DNA of 5,316 nt. Origin: an uncultured Elusimicrobia bacterium. Lineage in GTDB: Bacteria > Elusimicrobiota > Elusimicrobia > UBA1565 > UBA9628. The position numbers were made by a program, and so were the translations under genes. The notes below the pieces were generated by a model. It did not search any database, was not told the DNA's origin, and saw nothing but the letters and a program-made list of their open reading frames with translations. Location: NCBI GenBank assembly GCA_903874575.1, contig CAIQSZ010000106.1, positions 1-5,316 on the forward strand. Reading direction: 5' to 3'. Positions 1-5,316 of this stretch are shown piece after piece. The stretch's first letter is position 1; each line of letters starts with the position of its first letter.

Positions 1-1
1 C

Positions 2-232
2 CCTTATGCTGCTGGATATTACACGTATCTACAGACGCTTAATTACGCTCTCCAAATTTTTGATCACTTCCAATCCCAAGGAGGACTTGATAGTCCAGAA
101 GCGGGCTATAATTATCGCAGGTATATTCTAGGTCCAGGCGGGGGAGTGGCCACCGAAAAGGCTGTGGGCTCATTCTTGGGCCGCCCCCCTGATCCTCACG
201 CGCTCGAAAAATTCGCCAGGACTTTAAGATGA
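2..232 (+). CDS. M3-family zinc oligopeptidase, C-terminal 76 residues (partial)
   Basis: This frame is open from the window edge to a TGA at 230-232; the start and the HExxH zinc site lie outside the window. The translation begins with YAAGYYTYL, which matches the Tyr-rich GYY segment near the end of M3 peptidases (thimet oligopeptidase, OpdA and Dcp group). In that family these tyrosines line the active site and help stabilise the transition state. It is followed by a helix ending IFDHF, then ILGPGGG, and FLGRPPDPHALEKF, corresponding to the usual LxPGGS and FLGRxP motifs close to the C-terminus. The family cleaves short peptides, usually in the cytoplasm. Only about 42% of its codons (32 of 76) end in G or C, against about 80% in the opening codons of the next gene, so its codon use differs from its neighbours. 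The family call is firm; the exact subfamily and substrate are not known. Confidence 0.85.
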   Translation, partial: PYAAGYYTYLQTLNYALQIFDHFQSQGGLDSPEAGYNYRRYILGPGGGVATEKAVGSFLGRPPDPHALEKFARTLR

Positions 233-289
233 CGTCTTGTCCTTGGAAAACCGAAAAGAAAGTGCCAGGATGATCTTCGGTAAAATCGC

Positions 290-294
290 GGGAG
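290..294 (+). promoter_or_regulatory. Ribosome binding site deciding a TTG start
   Basis: GGGAG lies 7 nt before the TTG at 302-304. This spacing supports the TTG as the true start of the TldD-like gene, because the resulting N-terminus is a sensible signal peptide and no ATG in the same frame gives one. An ATG at 270 lies in another frame and stops at 303-305. Confidence 0.6.
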
Positions 295-301
295 TCATCG
301 C

Positions 302-2032
302 TTGAGGAAGATCCTAACCGGTTGGGGCTCAGGTGGCGGTTGCCGCGCGGCGCTGTCGGCGCTTCTCGTTTGCGCGGGCGCCGCGCGCGTTTGGGCCGCG
401 CCCGACGTGTTGATGTCGGCGCTGGACGCCGAGCTCAAGCGCAATGTCCAAGGCCTGAGCCGGGCGGAGAAGGTGCCCCTTTACCACCTCGGCTACGAGG
501 TTTGGGACGGCCGGGACTATTACGCGTCGGCGACCGTCGGGGCCATGACGGGAGAATACGATTATCGCTATCGCGTTCTCGGCGTCGACGCTCGCGTCGG
601 CAGTCCGAAACTCGACAACACCCACCAGGTCAAAGGGCCGGAGGCCTGGCGCTACGGACAGAATGCGAATCGCATCGATTTGCCCACCGACGACGACGCG
701 GCCGCCTTGCGCGCCGGACTGTGGCTCAATACGGATCGGGCGTACAAGGACGCCTTGAATCGTTACACCAAGGTGGAGACGAATAAATCGGTGACGGCGA
801 CGGAGGAGGACGGCTCGGACGACTTCTCGTCCGAGGAACCCGTCGTTCATGCGGACACCGCGGCTCTTTCCGCCGTCGACGCCGGGCCTTGGCGGGAGCG
901 CCTGAGACGCCTGTCGCGCGCGCTCAAGCCGTACGCGTTCATCCATCAGTCCGGGGTCCTGCTTTCGGTCGAGACGGAAAACCGCTATATCGCCAACTCC
1001 GAAGGGACGCGGATCGCCGCGGGCAGCCGCTATGTCACGCTTTCGTATTCGATGACGAGCCAGACGACGGACGGCATGAGCCTTGCGCGCTCCAAGTCCT
1101 ACAATTCGGACAGCCTGGCCGATCTGCCCCCGGACGACGTCGTTCTGCGGGATATGAAGGTTTCGGTCGCGGAATTGGATGCCTTGCGCAAGGCCCCCTT
1201 GATCTCTCCGTACTCGGGGCCCGCGATCATCCGCAACCGGGCGACGGCCGTCTATTTTCACGAGATTCTCGGCCACCGCCTAGAGGGCCACCGCCAAAAA
1301 ATAGAGGGCGAAGGGCAGACCTTCACGAAGATGGTCGGGCAGAGGGTCGTCTCGCCGCTGATCAGCGTCTACGACGATCCGACCCTTAGCCGCTTTCGGG
1401 GGACTTTTTTGCGGGGCGCCTATGCCTTCGACGACGAGGGCGTTCCGTCGCGGCGCCTGCCCTTGGTCGAACACGGCATCCTCAAAAACTTCATGACCTC
1501 CAGGATGCCGATCAAGGGCTTCGAGCGTTCCAACGGTCATGGACGCCGGGAAAAAGGACGCCAGGTCGTGCCCCGCATGGGCAACACGATCATCGAGGCC
1601 TCCGAGACCGTCTCGTACGAGAAATTGAGAGAACGCCTCATCGACGAAATCCGCCGGCAAGGCAAGCCTTACGGCCTTATTTTCGACGATATCGCGGGCG
1701 GGTTCACGATGACGACCCGCGAGAGACCGCAGTCGTTCAAGGTGCTCCCTTTGCTGGTGTACCGCGTTTACGCCGACGGACGCCCGGACGAGCCCGTGCG
1801 CGGCGTGGACATCGTCGGCACGCCGTTGGCCGCGTTCGCCAAGATCGCGGCGGCGGCCGACGATGACGCGGTCTTCAATGGGTCCTGCGGCGCGGAATCC
1901 GGCCAGGTCCCCGTGTCGGGCGTCGCGCCGAGCGTGCTCGTGACTGAAATCGAGGTTGAAAGGAAAGCCAAGTCCTCGGAGCAGCCTCCGGTATTGCCGG
2001 TGCCTTTCCATGACGAGGAGGCGGCCCGATGA
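302..2032 (+). CDS. Exported TldD/PmbA-family metallopeptidase, active-site-intact member
   Basis: A 576-residue protein of the TldD/PmbA family (MEROPS M103, formerly U62), zinc peptidases that degrade or process small or unfolded peptides. Residues 1-32 look like a signal peptide: basic start MRK, hydrophobic core ALSALLVCAGAA, and likely cleavage after VWA. The N-terminal domain contains PLYHLGYEV (59-67), LPTDDD (127-132) and LWLNTDRAYK (140-149), shared with the next gene. Residues 157-185 form an acidic, probably flexible linker. The catalytic domain has HEILGH at 320-325, the family HExxxH motif, and Cys529 in SCGAESGQ, which fits the third zinc ligand known in E. coli TldD. At over 570 residues it is longer than E. 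coli TldD (about 480) and belongs to a divergent branch. Translation starts at TTG with a good ribosome binding site, and its stop overlaps the ATG of the paralogous gene downstream, so the two are probably co-translated. The substrate is unknown. Family assignment and intact metal site are read from the sequence; export and partnership are inferred. Confidence 0.88.
   Translation: MRKILTGWGSGGGCRAALSALLVCAGAARVWAAPDVLMSALDAELKRNVQGLSRAEKVPLYHLGYEVWDGRDYYASATVGAMTGEYDYRYRVLGVDARVGSPKLDNTHQVKGPEAWRYGQNANRIDLPTDDDAAALRAGLWLNTDRAYKDALNRYTKVETNKSVTATEEDGSDDFSSEEPVVHADTAALSAVDAGPWRERLRRLSRALKPYAFIHQSGVLLSVETENRYIANSEGTRIAAGSRYVTLSYSMTSQTTDGMSLARSKSYNSDSLADLPPDDVVLRDMKVSVAELDALRKAPLISPYSGPAIIRNRATAVYFHEILGHRLEGHRQKIEGEGQTFTKMVGQRVVSPLISVYDDPTLSRFRGTFLRGAYAFDDEGVPSRRLPLVEHGILKNFMTSRMPIKGFERSNGHGRREKGRQVVPRMGNTIIEASETVSYEKLRERLIDEIRRQGKPYGLIFDDIAGGFTMTTRERPQSFKVLPLLVYRVYADGRPDEPVRGVDIVGTPLAAFAKIAAAADDDAVFNGSCGAESGQVPVSGVAPSVLVTEIEVERKAKSSEQPPVLPVPFHDEEAAR
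2015..2021 (+). promoter_or_regulatory. Strong ribosome binding site inside the upstream gene
   Basis: GAGGAGG lies in the last codons of the first TldD-like gene, 7 nt before the ATG at 2029-2031. Together with the ATGA stop/start overlap it fixes the start of the second gene, since the same frame has a stop at 2011-2013 and no other start between. It allows both fresh initiation and translational coupling. Confidence 0.7.
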
Positions 2033-3714
2033 CGGGAGCGGCGATTCTGCTGGTCCTGCTGGCCTCTCCTGGCGCGGCGGCTCCCGGGGCGCTCGGGCGG
2101 GCCGTGGAAGGCGAGATGCGGCGCACTTTGGCGCGGCTCCAGATGCCGGGACGCGTCAAGCCGTATTTCCTTTCTTATCGGATCGACGAGACGACCGGCG
2201 TTTACATGACGGCGAGCTTCGGCGGACTTCGCCGGTTTCCGGTCGAACGTCGGCGGTCCGTCTCGATCGACCTGCGCGTCGGCTCCCGGGCGTTCGATCA
2301 GACTCATTACGTCTCCAAAGGCGAGTGGGACTATCGGCCGCTCGCCGCCGATCTCCCCATCGACGACGATGAGGACGCCTTGCGGTTCGAGCTATGGTCG
2401 CTGACCGACCGCGCCTACAAAAAGGCCCTCGAAAAGCTGGCCCAAAAAACGGCTTACCGCGACGAACACGATATCCGCGACGTGCCTCCCGATCTTTCCG
2501 ACGATCCGGTCGCCGTCTCGACTCACGCCGCCCGCGCCGAGGTCCTCGACCTTCCGGCCTGGGAGGAGCGCGCGCGCCGCCTTTCCATGATTTTCCGCAA
2601 GCATCCGCGCATCCAGGACTCCTGGGTGAATATGAATTGGACGACGGGGACGCGCTACTTCCTCGACAGCGAGGGGCGCAGCGGCGACCGTCCCCTCGAT
2701 CTCTACGAGATCGTCATCAATGCCGCGGCGCAGGGCCCGGACGGTTTGCCGATCTTCGGCAGACGTCGGTTCTTCTACCGGCGCCTTTCCGATATCCCCG
2801 GCGACGGCGAGCTTTCCGCAGCGACGGAGGCTCTCGCGCGCGGTCTCGTTGAGGCGGTTGACGCGCCTCTCATGGATTCTTACTGGGGGCCGGTTTTGTT
2901 CCAAGGCCAAGCTTCCGCGGAGTTCTTCAATCAGTTGTTCGTCCGAAACGTTTCGTCTCCGCGCTCCCTCTGGATCGAGGACAAGAGGATGGAAAAATAT
3001 TATCCGTCGGGCGGGCTGGCCTCGCGGCTCGGGCTGCGCGCGGTCTCGCCGCTTCTCGATATCGAGGACGACCCCGGCCTGGCGGTTTGGAACGGCGAGC
3101 CTCTCGTGGGCGGTTATGAGGTCGACGACGAAGGCCTCTCGGCGAGGAAGGTTGCTTTGGTCCAGAAGGGCCTGCTCCGGGATCTTCTCATGAGCCGCTC
3201 GCCGATCAAGGAGCGCTCGAACTCCAACGGGCGCGGGCGGGCGGAGAGAAGCGAAGTCGTCGTGTCCCGTCCCAGCAATCTGATCGTCCACGCCGATTCG
3301 ACCGTATCCTCTCAAGAACTGGAGAGTCTGCTGCGCCGGCAGGCCGGCGCCCTCGGGCTGCGTTACGGGCTGCTGATCCCTCGCCTCGGGGAGGAATGGG
3401 CTCAGGAGGAAAACGACGTCCTCGCGGAGCCGGTCATCGCATACAAGGTATACGTCGACGACGGCCGCAAGGAACCCATCCGCGGCGCGGCCTTCGCCAA
3501 CGTAACGCTTCGGGCGCTGCGCGACGTGACCGCGGCCTCGGCGGAGGTCGCCGTCTACAACTATCCTCAAGCGGGTCCTTATCGGTACAGCCGCGGCTAC
3601 GTGCCCGCCAGCATCGTCTGCCCCTCCGTCTTGATCTCCGAGATGGAACTCAAAAAGACCGAGCGCAAGCCGATGCGTCTGCCCTACCTAGCGCACCCTT
3701 TCTTCGAGCGTTAG
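2029..3714 (+). CDS. Exported TldE/PmbA-like protein, degenerate non-catalytic TldD paralogue
   Basis: A 561-residue paralogue of the preceding protein, alignable along its length: PYFLSYRID, LPIDDDEDAL, LWSLTDRAYK, AVSPLLDIEDDP, VDDEGL, SRSPIK and PSVLISEMEL all have close counterparts there. The position of the catalytic HExxxH is occupied by NQLFVR (residues 301-306), and the Cys-containing loop is replaced by a Tyr-rich NYPQAGPYRYSRGY stretch, so all metal ligands appear lost. The frame is intact, so this is not a decaying pseudogene. The arrangement resembles E. coli TldE (PmbA), which lacks the metal site and forms a complex with active TldD. Residues 1-18 (MTGAAILLVLLASPGAAA) look like a signal peptide with an AxA cleavage site, though without a basic residue at the start. 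The ATGA overlap with the upstream gene favours equal production of both subunits. It could instead be an independent binding protein, but pairing is the simplest reading. Confidence 0.82.
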   Translation: MTGAAILLVLLASPGAAAPGALGRAVEGEMRRTLARLQMPGRVKPYFLSYRIDETTGVYMTASFGGLRRFPVERRRSVSIDLRVGSRAFDQTHYVSKGEWDYRPLAADLPIDDDEDALRFELWSLTDRAYKKALEKLAQKTAYRDEHDIRDVPPDLSDDPVAVSTHAARAEVLDLPAWEERARRLSMIFRKHPRIQDSWVNMNWTTGTRYFLDSEGRSGDRPLDLYEIVINAAAQGPDGLPIFGRRRFFYRRLSDIPGDGELSAATEALARGLVEAVDAPLMDSYWGPVLFQGQASAEFFNQLFVRNVSSPRSLWIEDKRMEKYYPSGGLASRLGLRAVSPLLDIEDDPGLAVWNGEPLVGGYEVDDEGLSARKVALVQKGLLRDLLMSRSPIKERSNSNGRGRAERSEVVVSRPSNLIVHADSTVSSQELESLLRRQAGALGLRYGLLIPRLGEEWAQEENDVLAEPVIAYKVYVDDGRKEPIRGAAFANVTLRALRDVTAASAEVAVYNYPQAGPYRYSRGYVPASIVCPSVLISEMELKKTERKPMRLPYLAHPFFER

Positions 3715-3723
3715 GCGGGCGTT

Positions 3724-3742
3724 CCGGTCATTGATTGATCGG
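3724..3742 (+). terminator. Possible weak terminator hairpin at the convergent gene ends
   Basis: CCGGTCA at 3724-3730 pairs with TGATCGG at 3736-3742 (7 bp, one G-U pair in the + strand RNA) around a 5-nt TTGAT loop. It lies just after the stop of the TldE-like gene, overlapping the last codons of the opposing phosphatase gene. Only three consecutive T follow it on the + strand and there is no T run on the - strand side, so an intrinsic terminator is doubtful. Confidence 0.2.
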
Positions 3743-5230
3743 CGATTTCTCGGCTGATTTCGGCGCCGTGAGGACCTCGTTTCGTAAGGCGCCGCCGTCG
3801 CCCGGTTCGTAGCGCACGCCCAGGAGCCGGGCGAGCGTCGGCGCGATGTCCAGCGGCGAGGCGGGGCCGTCGAAGCGCGCCGCGCGGATGCCGGTTCCCC
3901 AAAAGACGAGGGGCACGCGCGCGTCGTAGTCCCAGAGGCTGCCGTGGCTGGTGCCGGTGGACGAGCCGTGGAGCAGGAGGTTCTCGCGGAGGAAGACGTA
4001 CAGGTCGCCGGCGCGGTCCGCGCGCACCGAACGCCGCAACACGGCGTTCAGGGGGTCCGCGTCGTCCAAGGCCGGCACGTCCATCGTCGCGAACGCGCGG
4101 TCGATTCCGTCGACCGTTCTCAGAACCTTGGCCGCCTCCCGCAGGAATAGGGGCCAATCCAAGCCCTGCCGCGCGGCGAGAGCGCGGTTCAAATAAATAT
4201 GGGGCATGGAGCCGGCCAAGATCCAGCGTTCGGCGGGAGCCGGCCAACGCGCTTGGAGAGCCGCTTCCAGGGCCGCGCCGAGGACGTTCCAGGACGTCCT
4301 GCGAACGCCCAGGCGCTTGCCGGACGGATCTTCGGGCGACGCGATCGCGCCGTGGTCGGCCGAGAAGGCGACCTTGAGGCTTCCCCCGGAGGCGGCCTCC
4401 AATTGAGACAGCAGACGCCCGAGGATCGAGTCGACGGCCCGCAGCTGGGAAACCATTTGGGGCGCCTCGGTCCCGTAGCGGTGCCCGACGTAGTCGGTGG
4501 CCGAGAAGCTGACAAGCAGAAGGTCCGTGGACGGACCGCGGCCGACTTGCTCGCGGCGCACCAACTCGGAGACCAGCCGCGCGGTCGCCTCGTCGAAGGC
4601 GGGGCCGGCCAAGGCTTCATCGGCGACCTTTCCCCCCGTCAGCGGCAGGAGACCCGATTTCATCAGCTCGGTGTTGAAGGCGTCCAGCCAGTCGGGGCGT
4701 CGATAATAGGAGGAGGTCGTGAACACGCCGCGCGCGCGGTCCAGCCACAGCGCCAGGTCCGGATGCCGTCCGCCCAGGAGCACGGCCGCCCGGTCCTTGC
4801 CCGACACCGAGAAGACGCGGGCCTTCGGGTCCGACGCCTTCACCGCGTCGGCCAACGTCGGTCCGGAGAAGTTTCCGGGCCCGGTTCCGTACGGATCGTC
4901 GGCGACGCAGTAGACCTGCGCGCCCTTCGCGCGGTCGAACCATTCGTTGGCGACGATGCCGTGCGTGATCGGAGCTCGCCCCGTAGAGATGGCGGCATGC
5001 CCGGGGCAGGTCTCGGTCGGGACGTGCAGGTGTCGCGCCGCGGTGAAGACCGCGCCTTCGCTTGCCAGGCGCCTGAACCCGCCGTTGAACGCAGGATCGC
5101 GTTCCAAGTAATCGGCCCGCATCTGGTCGACGACCACGACGACGCCCAGGCGCGGACCGACGGCGTCGCGCCCGAAGGACGGCGGCGCGACGAGAAGCGC
5201 TAAGACCGATACCGCTGATAATGTAATCAT
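3728..5230 (-). CDS. PafA-like alkaline phosphatase (type I phosphodiesterase/nucleotide pyrophosphatase fold), exported
   Basis: A 500-residue member of the alkaline phosphatase superfamily, predicted to hydrolyse phosphate monoesters outside the cytoplasm with two zinc ions. Residues 1-20 resemble a signal peptide ending SFG, although no basic residue precedes the hydrophobic core. Expected active-site positions are present: metal-binding Asp35 (VVVDQMRADY), nucleophile Thr74 in TETCPGH, Asn95 in VANEWFD, Lys145 and Arg147 in SGKDRAA, Asp246 and His250 in SATDYVGH, Asp292-His293 in SADHG, and His429 in SHGSLWDYD, followed by the usual DIAPTLARLLG near the C-terminus. The Asn plus Lys-x-Arg set is that of PafA from Elizabethkingia (Chryseobacterium) and favours monoesterase over nucleotide diesterase activity. 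The ATG is 4 bp after an upstream stop and has no obvious Shine-Dalgarno sequence, so translation may be coupled to that gene. The last codons reach to 13 bp from the opposing TldE-like gene. Phosphate scavenging is the likely role; the natural substrate cannot be told. Confidence 0.9.
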   Translation of the reverse strand: MITLSAVSVLALLVAPPSFGRDAVGPRLGVVVVVDQMRADYLERDPAFNGGFRRLASEGAVFTAARHLHVPTETCPGHAAISTGRAPITHGIVANEWFDRAKGAQVYCVADDPYGTGPGNFSGPTLADAVKASDPKARVFSVSGKDRAAVLLGGRHPDLALWLDRARGVFTTSSYYRRPDWLDAFNTELMKSGLLPLTGGKVADEALAGPAFDEATARLVSELVRREQVGRGPSTDLLLVSFSATDYVGHRYGTEAPQMVSQLRAVDSILGRLLSQLEAASGGSLKVAFSADHGAIASPEDPSGKRLGVRRTSWNVLGAALEAALQARWPAPAERWILAGSMPHIYLNRALAARQGLDWPLFLREAAKVLRTVDGIDRAFATMDVPALDDADPLNAVLRRSVRADRAGDLYVFLRENLLLHGSSTGTSHGSLWDYDARVPLVFWGTGIRAARFDGPASPLDIAPTLARLLGVRYEPGDGGALRNEVLTAPKSAEKSPINQ

Positions 5231-5234
5231 AGAG

Positions 5235-5316
5235 TTAGAATGGAGCCATCGCGCTCTGCAGGTGATAGTAAGGAGGCTTCGCGCGGTAGCGCAGGATGCA
5301 CTCCTTCATGATCTCC
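5235..5316 (-). CDS. Unidentified protein, C-terminal 26 residues (partial)
   Basis: On the - strand a frame is open from the window edge to TAA at 5237-5235, encoding a tail that includes RYRAKPPYYHL and ends AMAPF. The residues are not recognised. It is called a gene end because the following phosphatase ATG comes only 4 bp after its stop (TAACTCTATG) and has no ribosome binding site of its own, which is typical of adjacent genes in an operon. A stand-alone 24-residue reading frame starting at the ATG at 5309-5307 is also possible, preceded by GGAG only 3 nt upstream, but this spacing is short. Confidence 0.4.
   Translation of the reverse strand, partial: EIMKECILRYRAKPPYYHLQSAMAPF

Noticed and set aside
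244..286. Promoter formed by TTGGAA (244-249) and TAAAAT (281-286)
   Set aside because: The spacing is 31 bp, far beyond the usual 16-18 bp, and no better -35 box lies at the right distance from TAAAAT.
302..400. Lipoprotein signal in the first TldD-like protein (Cys24 in LLVCAG)
   Set aside because: The residue before the Cys is Val rather than Gly, Ala or Ser, so it does not fit a lipobox; ordinary cleavage after VWA is more likely.
329..1276. Long minus-strand reading frame (315 codons) opposite the first TldD-like gene
   Set aside because: It is rich in Arg, Gly and Val as expected for the antisense of a GC-rich gene, shows no recognisable motif, and faces a well-supported gene.
1280..2307. 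Minus-strand frames at 1280-2011 and 1768-2307
   Set aside because: They straddle the conserved end of one TldD-like gene and the start of the next without any motif or sensible gene spacing.
2392..3570. Long minus-strand reading frame (392 codons) opposite the TldE-like gene
   Set aside because: It is an antisense shadow with low-complexity Arg/Ala/Val composition and no family motifs; the + strand gene aligns with its neighbour across this whole region.
2029..3714. Second TldD-like gene as a pseudogene because the catalytic motif is lost
   Set aside because: The frame is intact over 561 codons, has a strong ribosome binding site and keeps the other family motifs, which fits a working non-catalytic partner better than decay.
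4199..5203. Long plus-strand reading frame (334 codons) opposite the phosphatase gene
   Set aside because: The opposite strand carries all the phosphatase active-site motifs; this frame has none and its composition is typical of a GC-rich shadow.

Overview
The window is a short, densely coded bacterial segment, roughly mid-60s % GC by eye except for its left edge. It holds two oppositely oriented gene blocks that meet tail to tail near position 3720. Three predicted signal peptides (on both TldD/PmbA-type proteins and on the phosphatase), together with these families, suggest a Gram-negative bacterium that exports hydrolases to the periplasm or outside. The phylum cannot be fixed from the sequence. 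Elusimicrobiota, Acidobacteriota or a similar high-GC environmental lineage would fit, but that is only an impression. No RNA gene, insertion sequence, CRISPR array or origin was seen.

Left block, + strand (1-3714): the last 76 codons of an M3-family zinc oligopeptidase (2-232), a 69-bp gap, then two adjacent TldD/PmbA-type genes (302-2032 and 2029-3714) joined by a 4-bp ATGA overlap. The first has the full metal site of the family (HEILGH at residues 320-325 and a downstream Cys529). The second is a clear paralogue in which the HExxxH motif reads NQLFVR and the Cys is gone. This mirrors the active TldD / inactive TldE (PmbA) partnership of E. coli, except that both members carry apparent signal peptides. 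The likely picture is an exported heteromeric peptidase, with a peptide-degrading M3 enzyme encoded just upstream.

Right block, - strand (3728-5316): a complete PafA-like alkaline phosphatase with every metal, nucleophile and phosphate-binding position recognisable. It starts 4 bp after the stop codon of an upstream reading frame whose last 26 codons lie at the right edge and could not be identified. The two blocks are separated by only 13 bp at their 3' ends. A small hairpin there is at best a weak terminator.

The points most worth a second look are the exported active/degenerate TldD pair, the sharp drop in GC and codon bias in the M3 fragment, and a run of three stop/start overlaps bridging the M3 gene and the first TldD gene.
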